Assembly (NCBI GenBank): GCA_003562655.1
Contig: PWUC01000116.1
Coordinates: 1 to 18,697, forward strand
DNA length: 18,697 nucleotides
Direction: 5' to 3'
Source of the DNA: Clostridia bacterium
GTDB lineage: Bacteria > Bacillota_E > SLMV01 > PUMD01
Shown one piece after another: positions 7,344 to 14,096 of this stretch (positions within the stretch are counted from its first letter, which is position 1; every line of letters begins with the position of its first letter). Made by a program: the position numbers and the translations under genes. The notes under the pieces were generated by a model, which was not told the DNA's origin, did no database searches, and saw only the letters and a list, made by a program, of their open reading frames with translations.

Positions 7344-8519
7344 TCAGGCGATCAGATTGCCGTAGATCATACCGGCAAGTGTCGCCATGATGACCACCAG
7401 GCAGACGAATATTGCGGTCCTTCTGGTTCCCAGCACGCTGCGGATCACAAGCATGTTGGGAAGACTCAGGGCAGGTCCTGCCAGAAGCAGTGCCAGGGCG
7501 GGTCCCTGGCCCATTCCCAGTCCCAGCAGCCCCTGCATGATGGGTATCTCTGTGAGGGTGGCGAAGTACATGAAGGCCCCCACGAAGGAGGCCGTCAGGT
7601 TGGCCAGCAGCGAATTGCCTCCCACCAGTCCTCCGACCCAGTGAGCGGGTATCAGGCCCGCCTCTGCCTCGGGCCGACCCATCAGAAACCCTGCCACGAG
7701 GACGCCGGCGAACAGAAGCGGTGTGATGAGTTCTGTGAACTCCCAGGTTGAGTTGATCCACGACCTGATCTCGTGTCTTTCAAACCATCGGTGCAGCATG
7801 GCGAACAGCACGATCAACAGCCCCACTACCACGAACCATTTCACTGCGAAGACTGCATGCCAGAGCCCGCCAACCTGTTCAGGACGGCTCCAGGTGGCGA
7901 AGATGAGGATCAACACCATTGTTGCGAAGTAGGCAAGATTCTGCGCAGCTGTGCGGGGCTCCTCCTCATCCGGACTCGTTGCCCGGGCCGCTGACGGTTG
8001 CTCGCGCTGGTCACTGGGGCAGACCACTGACATCAGCAGCCCGATCACCAGGGCAAAGACGATGGCTCCCACGGCCCGGGCCAGACCCAGCTGCCAACCC
8101 AGTACGCGGGCAGTCAGCACGATGGCGAGAATGTTGATGGCCGGGCCCGAGTATAGAAATGCCGTTGCGGGACCGATGCCCGCGCCCCGGCGGTAGATGC
8201 CGGCGAACAGGGGCAGAACCGTACAGGAGCACACAGCCAGGACAGTGCCGGAGACCGAGGCGAGGGAGTAGGCCAGCCACTGGGGCGCCTGGGCACCGAA
8301 GTACTTGATCACTGCCTGCTGGGAGATGAAGTTTGCAATTGCACCGGCGATGAAGAAGGCGGGGATCAGGCAGAACAGCACGTGTTCTCTGGCGTACTCC
8401 TGCAGCATGTGAAAGGATTCGATGATCGCTCGCTGTACTGCCTCGTGACCAAAGGGGATGTAGAAGGCGGCAACAAAAACAGCGATGAATATCAGCAGCT
8501 TCCGATACGTAGGCTTCAC
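7344..8519 (-). CDS. UPF0718/ArsP-family permease
   Basis: Polytopic inner-membrane permease of the ArsP_1 family (391 aa). Characterised ArsP exports trivalent organoarsenicals. Seen: eight or more hydrophobic segments and a duplicated architecture. The first half has CSCTVLPLFAGIYRRG at 97-112 followed by ATAFLYSGPAINILA. The second half has an equivalent at about 320-357 (ATLTEIPIMQGLL, then LLLAGPALSLPNMLV). A charged cytosolic linker, with DEEEPR near 184-189, separates the halves. Start: the GTG at 8519 overlaps the arsR stop codon as GTGA and has GGAGGG about 6 nt upstream. The longer frame extending to 8750 runs inside arsR and is rejected. The thioredoxin-like gene follows after 13 nt. 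The Cys-x-Cys pair could bind a metalloid or metal. The real substrate is unknown. Confidence 0.92.
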   Translation of the reverse strand: MKPTYRKLLIFIAVFVAAFYIPFGHEAVQRAIIESFHMLQEYAREHVLFCLIPAFFIAGAIANFISQQAVIKYFGAQAPQWLAYSLASVSGTVLAVCSCTVLPLFAGIYRRGAGIGPATAFLYSGPAINILAIVLTARVLGWQLGLARAVGAIVFALVIGLLMSVVCPSDQREQPSAARATSPDEEEPRTAAQNLAYFATMVLILIFATWSRPEQVGGLWHAVFAVKWFVVVGLLIVLFAMLHRWFERHEIRSWINSTWEFTELITPLLFAGVLVAGFLMGRPEAEAGLIPAHWVGGLVGGNSLLANLTASFVGAFMYFATLTEIPIMQGLLGLGMGQGPALALLLAGPALSLPNMLVIRSVLGTRRTAIFVCLVVIMATLAGMIYGNLIA

Positions 8520-8845
8520 GAGCTTCCCTCCAGTTTCCTGTTGAGTTGTCTCCGCCTGTTTTCGAAGTCCTCCATCAGTATCGTGTCCAGGCAACGAAAG
8601 AGCTCTGCTATACACGGGGTCCGGATTCGGTAGGTTACCTGCAGGCCCTCCTTGACGTAGCCGAGAAGGCCAGCTCCCTTCAGCACGGACAGGTGCTTGG
8701 AGACCGTGGGCTGGCTGACCTGCAGGGCCTCGGTCAGGTCTGATACGCACTGTTCGCCGTCCCTGGAAAGGATGTCGATGATTTTCATCCGCGCCGGATG
8801 GGCTACGGCCTTGGCCACATCTGCACGTGCCTGGTAGATATCGAT
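8516..8845 (-). CDS. ArsR/SmtB-family transcriptional repressor with apparent ATC start
   Basis: Winged-helix metalloregulator of about 109 aa that should repress its own operon. Seen: AKAVAHPARMKIIDIL, the recognition-helix region VSQPTVSKHLSVLKGAGLL (43-61) and the wing EGLQVTYRI. Cysteines are at 33, 78 and 85. The classical ArsR ELCVCDL motif reads EQCVSDL here, so only its first cysteine is kept and the ligand site must differ. Start problem: the strong site AAGGGAGGTG (8851-8860) is followed by ATC ATC GAT ATC with no ATG, GTG or TTG at a workable distance. The ATC at 8845 is 7 nt from the core GGAGG. The only upstream in-frame starts (such as the TTG at 8902) fall inside the promoter/operator and lack a Shine-Dalgarno site. 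The permease start overlaps the stop codon by 4 nt. Confidence 0.85.
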   Translation of the reverse strand: MDIYQARADVAKAVAHPARMKIIDILSRDGEQCVSDLTEALQVSQPTVSKHLSVLKGAGLLGYVKEGLQVTYRIRTPCIAELFRCLDTILMEDFENRRRQLNRKLEGSS

Positions 8846-8869
8846 GATCCCACCTCCCTTTAGTGCGTA

Positions 8870-8902
8870 GCTATATTTACATATTAGCATATAGCAGGTC
8901 AA
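8870..8902 (-). promoter_or_regulatory. arsR operon promoter and ArsR-type operator
   Basis: On the minus strand TTGACC (8902-8897) matches the -35 consensus at five of six bases. It is followed by the AT-rich region expected to hold the -10, though no clean TATAAT is present. Overlapping it is the perfect inverted repeat GCTATAT (8870-8876) and ATATAGC (8889-8895), with a 12-nt spacer. This is the form of operator used by ArsR/SmtB dimers. It lies about 25-50 nt upstream of the arsR start, consistent with autorepression by promoter occlusion. Confidence 0.65.
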
Positions 8903-9648
8903 GGTGCCTCTCGTCGGAATCTACCTGAGGGGATCAGTGAGGCCCTGCGCAATGGAGCCTCCTCATCTGCAGATGGGCGCAGAGCTGATGAGCAGGCACG
9001 GAAGCATGGTCTGACGCGAGACGCCTGACCTTCGGGACAGCGGAAAGCCCGTGTGCCGGCCAGACCGCGGAGCAGCCTGTCTGCGGGTGCGAGGTTTGGA
9101 TGCCATCCGGTAAAGAAATGTACGGAGAATTGATGATGGATCCGCTGTGCAGGAGAACCTGTCGCCCAGCTGCCTATGTCGGCCCGGGTGAGAAACCATG
9201 AGAAGGAGATTCGGGCAGAGGATGCCCTCCAGGCAGAGTTCGGGTGCAGGCGCGTTGGGAGGTGCAGGAAACTGAGCGGAGGATGCCCTGGAGAAAGCGC
9301 CCTCCAGCCCCTGAGAAAGTACCTTTTCCAGTGCCATCAGCAGTCATCCTGTCTGCGCCGCCGTGGATCACGTTGTGCTGACCGTAAAGGGCCGGGGGGA
9401 GAGGGTGCCAGCGAGGCCAATCACCTCAACTCGTTCCACTGGCAAATCTTTACCTCAGCGAGGTGAACAAGATGCTGGAGAGGGCCAAAGAGGTGACCCA
9501 GACCGGTCCGTACAACGCGCATTCATCGTCGGCGCAGCCAGTCCAGGCTGATGTGACGGGTGATCGAAGTGATCAACCCGGAACTGCGTGGGCGGGTGGA
9601 CTATTAGCACTCTCCAAACTGCCTCCGCCGCTGAGCGAAGCAGGGCGT
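8903..9648. other. Gap without an intact gene; contains a decayed gene end on the + strand
   Basis: 746 bases upstream of the arsR promoter and downstream of the beta-lactamase-like gene. No intact gene is supportable. A CATCTGCAGATG palindrome occurs near 8967-8978. From about 9410 to 9607 the + strand shows protein-like stretches in changing frames, listed separately as a remnant. Between 8940 and 9400 I see only short overlapping frames of poor composition. That part may be the 5' portion of the same decayed gene. Confidence 0.5.
9410..9607 (+). pseudogene. Frameshifted 3' remnant of an unrecognised gene
   Basis: Three consecutive + strand frames each give protein-like sequence that joins smoothly. 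EANHLNSFHWQIFTSA (about 9413-9460) runs into EVNKMLERAKEVTQTGPYNA (9460-9519). A different frame then gives RAFIVGAASPG (9516-9548), and a third gives RVIEVINPELRGRVDY, ending at the TAG at 9605-9607. This pattern of coherent composition broken by small indels is what a decaying gene leaves. I do not recognise the family. The alternative is chance open frames in GC-rich DNA. Confidence 0.35.
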
Positions 9649-10569
9649 TCAATCATCGGTCTGCCCATGGAGCTCAGAATACACAACCTCAGCAATTTTC
9701 ATTATGGTGGACATTCCCTCATCATAGCTCGGCACACCCTCGGACATCACAACCAGAACAGTGACGGAATCCTCCGAGAACACCAGGGCTGCATCATTGA
9801 AGGTACCGGGCCAGGTCCCCGTCTTGTTGGCCACTCGTACATGGTCTGGGAGTCCTGCGGGGATGCGATCCCTGGGACGGGCTTCCTCCATCCAGGTGAG
9901 TATATCGCCGAAGTGCTCCGGGTGTTGCTGATTCAGCGTCAGGAGTCTCATCAGAAACAGCGCCACATCCCGTGGACTGGCGAGGTTTATGTCCGCAGGC
10001 ACGCTCGTGGCGCCCTGGTCTGCCTGGTACTTCTTGAACTCATCATAGCCGAGTCGGCGGAGCAGCATGTGGGCAGCAGTGTTGTCGCTGTGTATGATGG
10101 CCAGAGAAGCCAGGTATCGCAGTGAATAGAAAGACCCGGGCTTCTCCTCCTTCAGTAGACCCGCGCCGGGTGCGAAGTCCTCCTCGCTGTAGTGCAACGG
10201 TTCGCTGAGGTCTATCTCTGCATCCAGGGCCCGTTCGTACAGGCACAGGACCAGTGGGATCTTATAGCAGGACGCTGCGAAGAAGGCCCGATCTGCCTCA
10301 ATGGCCAGCTCGATGTCCGTTCCCAGGAGGCGGACGTAGACCCCGTAGTCTCCCGGTGAGCAATTGATTATCTCCCTGACCTGCTCCTCCATCTGCTCAG
10401 CGGAGGCTCCAGCCCGGGCGCCACCCTGATGGGGGTCTGTGCCTGTTATCTGGGCATCTGAAACCGACGCCTGGGGTGATGGTCCCTCCGGCAGCCTGCG
10501 CGTGAGGGTCAGCTGGCAGGCGGTGACCACCAGGGTGATACTAAGGAGGATCAGGACCTGACGATGCAT
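9649..10569 (-). CDS. Class A beta-lactamase-like serine hydrolase lipoprotein
   Basis: Penicillin-recognising-fold serine hydrolase (306 aa), probably anchored outside the membrane. Seen: a signal peptide with lipobox VTAC (Cys18), a low-complexity linker to about residue 55, then the three active-site motifs. These are Ser100-Cys-Tyr-Lys103 (SxxK), Ser161-Asp-Asn163 (HSDNTAA) and Lys249-Thr-Gly251 (NKTGTWPG). The omega-loop region (about 185-205, PADINLASPRDVALFL) lacks the ExxLN glutamate that deacylates the enzyme in true class A beta-lactamases. The protein may therefore be a peptidase, an esterase or a slow beta-lactam binder instead of a resistance enzyme. Start: the ATG at 10569 is chosen because the signal peptide begins there. 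The Shine-Dalgarno site is weak (GAGAGG about 15 nt upstream), and an in-frame extension to 10704 has no membrane or domain features. Confidence 0.85.
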   Translation of the reverse strand: MHRQVLILLSITLVVTACQLTLTRRLPEGPSPQASVSDAQITGTDPHQGGARAGASAEQMEEQVREIINCSPGDYGVYVRLLGTDIELAIEADRAFFAASCYKIPLVLCLYERALDAEIDLSEPLHYSEEDFAPGAGLLKEEKPGSFYSLRYLASLAIIHSDNTAAHMLLRRLGYDEFKKYQADQGATSVPADINLASPRDVALFLMRLLTLNQQHPEHFGDILTWMEEARPRDRIPAGLPDHVRVANKTGTWPGTFNDAALVFSEDSVTVLVVMSEGVPSYDEGMSTIMKIAEVVYSELHGQTDD

Positions 10570-10957
10570 GAAGTCGAAGTCATCCTCTCCAGTGCAGTAC
10601 CGTGTCGCCGCGAGCCCATTGAACCAGCGCAGGTCGCGACTCGGACCGCCTGGGTCCTCGCCACTACTGTTCCCTCTCCAGGTCTGATTATTTGCGTTTC
10701 CCACGGGTCGGATGCTGGGCTCGACGCTGACCGGAGCATGGATCCCAGCGAAAGGTTCATGAAGACACCCCGGGGGCTGTTGGGCGGATGCCCGTGCAGG
10801 GTGTCCGCGGGCTGAGCTGTGCTGTCATACCCAGGTGCTGCGTTCAGGGATGGTATTCGGACACGGTTCCATTACAGAGGGATCTCACGTGAAGCATTCC
10901 GTCGGGGTTTGCGGTGGCGTGCGAGGGTCTCAGCTGGTGGCACGCCACCGCCCCTGA
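10570..10957. other. Gap upstream of the serine hydrolase
   Basis: 388 bases with no supportable gene. It holds the stem-loop at 10911-10951 just past the VOC gene. The remainder is expected to carry the serine hydrolase promoter, but I see no clear -35/-10 pair. Confidence 0.5.
10911..10951 (-). terminator. 12-bp perfect stem-loop after the VOC gene (U-less terminator candidate)
   Basis: GCGGTGGCGTGC (10911-10922) pairs perfectly with GCACGCCACCGC (10940-10951) around a 17-nt loop. It begins 6 nt past the stop of the VOC gene read on the minus strand. The base of the stem is followed by AAACCCCG instead of a T-run. Position and strength suggest transcription termination or 3'-end protection. 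Confidence 0.6.
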
Positions 10958-11314
10958 TCAGTCGAGGAACTTCTGGATCTCGATCTTGTACCCGTCGGGG
11001 TCACGCACGAAGAAGTGATAGATGGCAAAACGCGAATTGACTCTTGGTGGCTCCTGCACCTGGACTTCCGGTGCGGTGCAGAGCCGTTCGTAAAGGTCAT
11101 CGACATCGTCGGTGAGGAGGGTCAGTATGATCCCGTCCGGATTTGTCTTTGGGAAGTGGGTGCAAAACCCGAGGTAGCTGTCGGTCCTCACCCGGTATAT
11201 TCTGCAGGCTCCCTGGTCCCTGGACAGCGGCAGGCCGAGAATCTCGTGGTAGAATCTGTGGGTGGATTCGAGGTCACTGGTGTGCATGAAGGCAACGAGT
11301 CCGTCCCAGTTCAT
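10958..11314 (-). CDS. VOC-superfamily protein (glyoxalase/dioxygenase fold)
   Basis: 118-residue single VOC module built from two beta-alpha-beta-beta-beta repeats. Seen: FMHTSDLESTHRFYHEILGLPL (9-30), the classic first repeat with the FY..iLGl core, and FFVRDPDGYKIEIQKF (101-116), the classic closing strand. His11 and Glu112 fall where metal ligands usually lie in this fold. Members range from glyoxalase I to ring-cleavage dioxygenases and antibiotic-binding proteins, so function cannot be assigned. Start: the ATG at 11314 has AGGAGGA 9-10 nt upstream. The longer frame to 11374 adds a basic, non-conserved leader. It is transcribed divergently from the adenosine-deaminase-like pseudogene. 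Confidence 0.85.
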   Translation of the reverse strand: MNWDGLVAFMHTSDLESTHRFYHEILGLPLSRDQGACRIYRVRTDSYLGFCTHFPKTNPDGIILTLLTDDVDDLYERLCTAPEVQVQEPPRVNSRFAIYHFFVRDPDGYKIEIQKFLD

Positions 11315-11594
11315 CGTGAATTTCCTCCTCCTGGCGCATCTTCTGCACTGCATATTTCGCGAGGGCCAGATCATCTCCTGTCTCGGGCGGCATCCTGCAC
11401 CCCTTTTGGGTCCGGGCGGTCAGCGCGGCGAGCTGCGAAGCGAGCTTTGGAAATGCCTCTGAAGATCCGGCCAACACCGGCAGAACACACAGTTGACAGG
11501 ACATGCACCAGGTGAGAACCGTGGCGGCGCCCCCTGCATAGAAAGTCTGTTACCTTGTGGACCGGCGTCAACAGGTCGGGCATGGGAGGTCCTG

Positions 11595-12330
11595 ATGAAC
11601 CCTCAGAAGCTGAAGGAGACGGATCTGCACGTTCACACCGTGGGCTGCTATCACCCAGAAGCGCTGTTTGAAATGGCAAGGGACTGCTATCGCGAAATCA
11701 ACTGGAATCGGTTCGGATTCCTGGAGTCCTACGAGCAGATATTCGGGGTGCGCCTGGACCCGGTGGCGGCTTTCGAACGGGCCGCGAACACGGGTTCTCT
11801 GGATGAAATCAGAGAGATCTCTGTCTATGAGTATCAACCCGAATGGTCGGTTTGAGGAGTTCAGCGTCACCTCCTACTTCTCAAATGCGGCGATCAGGTA
11901 CTACCTGGACCGGGGGAGCATGAGCCCATACTCGTGCCGATCATCAGACGGCACAGAAGGGAGAGGCTGACCTATGTCGAATACCGGAATGCCTCCGCCA
12001 CCCAGGGCGACGAGCTCAAGGACGCGCACGGGCGCTTCGCCAGGTGTCTGAGGGACTCATCGACTGATGATTTCACAGCCCGGTACATCATATGGTTCGA
12101 TGGGCGTTGGACCCGTTCAGTCCTATCTCGCGGTCCGCGAGCTCATATGATGATAACCCCGAGCTGGCAGAGACGATTGTTGGGGTGGGCTTTTCGGGAA
12201 GGGAGATTCCACTCAAAGGCCTGTGAGAACATCAGAAGTGAAAGGGAGCGGCACCCGGAGACCTTCATAAGAGGCCGCAGTCCACATTGGAGAAGACTTC
12301 CTTACCCTAACTGGGCAGAGAGCGGCCAGC
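11595..12330 (+). pseudogene. Adenosine-deaminase-like amidohydrolase, multiply frameshifted
   Basis: Remnant of a metal-dependent purine/adenosine-deaminase-type amidohydrolase. It has a proper start (ATG at 11595 with GGGAGG 5 nt upstream) and an N-terminus reading ETDLHVHTVGCYHPEALFEM, the metal-binding HxH region. Frame 1 hits TGA at 11853. The sequence continues in a second frame (RFEEFSVTSYFSNAAIRYYL, to about 11915) and then returns to the first (LTYVEYRNASAT). It shifts again to VQSYLAVRELI (to 12147), then to DNPELAETIVGVGFSGREI (12155-12211), then ERERHPETF, and finally HIGEDFLTLT at 12283-12312, the deaminase active-site region. At least six frame changes with internal stops rule out a working protein. 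The true end may reach about 12540, overlapping the convergent MATE gene. Confidence 0.8.
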
Positions 12331-12514
12331 TCCGGGACGATGAATCCCGGGGCTGCATCCCGGGTTGCTCCTCACAGGAAGGGCTGGTCGGAGCAGGACT
12401 CGCAGGGGGCTTCTCCTCGCTGACCGCGACGTGGCAGATCACCCGGCGACAGATTACACAGTGCTGGACCGGAACTCCCCTCAGCATCCCACTACCTGGG
12501 AGGGAGTGGCCCTG

Positions 12515-13897
12515 TCAGACCTCGATATCCTTCCACCTGCCTGACCGGAAGCGCCAGGCGGCCAGGGCTGATCTTATGAACCAGTCGGCAACCATGGCAG
12601 CCCACACCCAGGAAATCCCCTTGTCCAGTACGTTCACGAAGAACTGGGCCAGGGTGAGCCGCACCAGCCAGATGCTGGCCGTGGATATGTAAAGCATGGT
12701 CCGAGTGTCGCCCGCCCCGCGGAGCCCCCCTGCTAGGACGAAAAAAGTGGCCATGGGGATCTGGGCGAAGGCCACCACCCGCAGAAGATCCCGGCCCATG
12801 GTGATCACTTCAAGGTCTGTGGTGTAGATGCGCATGAGGAGGTCGGGAATGGTGAGGAGTACGAGCATCATGAACCCCATGAACATTGCGGCCATTTTCC
12901 AGGCCTCCAAGCCGCTTCTTTCTGCCATCTCAGGATTCTCAGCGCCCAGGTTTTGCCCGACCATGGCCGTGGATGCGGTGGCGAAGCCGAAGGCGGGCAT
13001 GTAGGATATGGATTCAGCATTTATGGCGATGGTGTGGGCGGCGTAGGCCAGGGTGCCCAGATTGGCAACGACCCGTACGAACAGGACCTGTCCCAGGCGG
13101 GTTATGAACTGTTCTATGGCCGCGGGCAGCCCCACCCTGACCACCCGCCTGATCATTGTCATGTCAAGGTGGAAGAACCTCCGGCCCTCGAGGGTCAGTA
13201 CGGTTCTTCCCGTAAAGAGAATGATGAGCAGGATGATGCCACCGGTCCCGCGGGCGAGTGTCGTCGCCAGTGCGGCCCCCCTGACACCCAGGGCCGGGAA
13301 TCCCAGGTGACCGAAGATGAAGATGTAGTTCAGAATGGGATTGATCACGTTGATCACCGCGTTTACCTTCATCGGGGTCATGGTATCGCCGGCTCCCCGC
13401 AGGGCGCCGGTGATCATGAAGGCGGCCAACATGAAGGCCATGCCGGGAAGTATCCAGCGAACATATCCCACGCCCAGCTCCAGGACATCGGGCGCTGGTC
13501 CCATGAGGTTGATGATGCCGGGGGCGAATATGTACCCGAGGACTCCCAGGAGTATGGCCAGGATCATGGCGAGCATGAGAGACTGCCGCAGGGCGTTGCT
13601 CGCGTCCAGGGGTCGATCGGCTCCCATCTCCCTTGCGACCACGGCGGTGGTCCCCATGGCCACGGCCCCGAACAGGGCAAAGGCAAGCATGAAGGGCTGA
13701 AGGCTTATGCCTACTGCGGCAATGGCCGCAGCGCCCAGGCGTCCCACCATTGCCATGTCGATGATGTGGGTTATGGTGCTGAGGGCCTGCTCCGCGATGA
13801 CCGGCCAGGCCAGGCTCATGATGCGGCTTCGGATCAGACCACTGTCGGCATCTTCGGGTAGGCGGGCGAGGCCCTCCCGGTTCCCCTGCTGGATCAT
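12515..13897 (-). CDS. MATE-family multidrug/metabolite efflux transporter
   Basis: Twelve-helix inner-membrane antiporter of the MATE (NorM/DinF-like) family. It exports cationic or other organic compounds using a Na+ or H+ gradient. Predicted length is 460 aa, normal for the family. Seen: two homologous halves, each with the RGxGDT signature (GALRGAGDTMTPM about mid-first-half, GGLRGAGDTRTML in the second). An N-terminal first helix reads AWPVIAEQALSTITHIIDMAMVG, in two adjoining parts. I prefer the ATG at 13897, with GGAAGGGAAG a few nt upstream. An in-frame GTG at 13939 lies within the predicted transcription-start palindrome and has no Shine-Dalgarno site. It has its own promoter and probable operator immediately upstream. 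The 3' end overlaps or abuts the decayed deaminase gene on the other strand. Confidence 0.93.
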   Translation of the reverse strand: MIQQGNREGLARLPEDADSGLIRSRIMSLAWPVIAEQALSTITHIIDMAMVGRLGAAAIAAVGISLQPFMLAFALFGAVAMGTTAVVAREMGADRPLDASNALRQSLMLAMILAILLGVLGYIFAPGIINLMGPAPDVLELGVGYVRWILPGMAFMLAAFMITGALRGAGDTMTPMKVNAVINVINPILNYIFIFGHLGFPALGVRGAALATTLARGTGGIILLIILFTGRTVLTLEGRRFFHLDMTMIRRVVRVGLPAAIEQFITRLGQVLFVRVVANLGTLAYAAHTIAINAESISYMPAFGFATASTAMVGQNLGAENPEMAERSGLEAWKMAAMFMGFMMLVLLTIPDLLMRIYTTDLEVITMGRDLLRVVAFAQIPMATFFVLAGGLRGAGDTRTMLYISTASIWLVRLTLAQFFVNVLDKGISWVWAAMVADWFIRSALAAWRFRSGRWKDIEV

Positions 13898-13926
13898 GGG
13901 GTTCTTCCCTTCCGGCCGTAGTGTCG

Positions 13927-13979
13927 GTGTGCAGTGCACACAGCACCCATTATAGCAGGATGGGTCGGATTGTGGCAGT
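13927..13979 (-). promoter_or_regulatory. MATE gene promoter with 15-bp palindromic operator at the start point
   Basis: On the minus strand a perfect TATAAT (13954-13949) is preceded, 18 nt upstream, by CTGCCA (about 13978-13973), a four-of-six match to the -35 consensus. The predicted transcription start near 13942 abuts the perfect 7+1+7 palindrome GTGTGCA-G-TGCACAC (13927-13941). A dimeric repressor (TetR- or MarR-like) bound there would block transcription, a usual arrangement for drug exporters. No regulator gene is adjacent, so the controlling protein is unknown. Confidence 0.65.
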
Positions 13980-14066
13980 GCGACTCTGCCGGAGGTATAG
14001 AGTGACGGCGAAGACCGATTCCGTGTTAGCTGGTCAACCGTGATTTTACCTGTGCTAAGGTGGAGT

Positions 14067-14088
14067 GCGGGGGGAGGGAGCCCCCCGC
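14067..14088 (-). terminator. GC stem-loop after the D-aminoacylase gene (U-less terminator candidate)
   Basis: GCGGGGGG (14067-14074) and CCCCCCGC (14081-14088) form an 8-bp all-GC stem with a 6-nt loop, beginning 9 nt past the stop of the D-aminoacylase reading frame. As with the stems at 6753 and 10911, no T-run follows. Confidence 0.6.
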
Positions 14089-14096
14089 TGGGAAGA

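Noticed and set aside
8846..8902. TTG at 8902 as the arsR start
   Set aside because: The TTG is part of the -35 box TTGACC. It has no Shine-Dalgarno site, and translation from it would run through the operator.
3470..10905. TCACGTGAA followed by TCCGT near both 3470 and 10886, suggesting a dispersed repeat
   Set aside because: Similarity covers only about 25 nt with several mismatches and does not extend on either side, so chance is likely.
12953..13861. Plus-strand open frame of 302 codons
   Set aside because: Antisense to the MATE transporter. Its Gly/His/Asp-rich composition is typical of a shadow frame.
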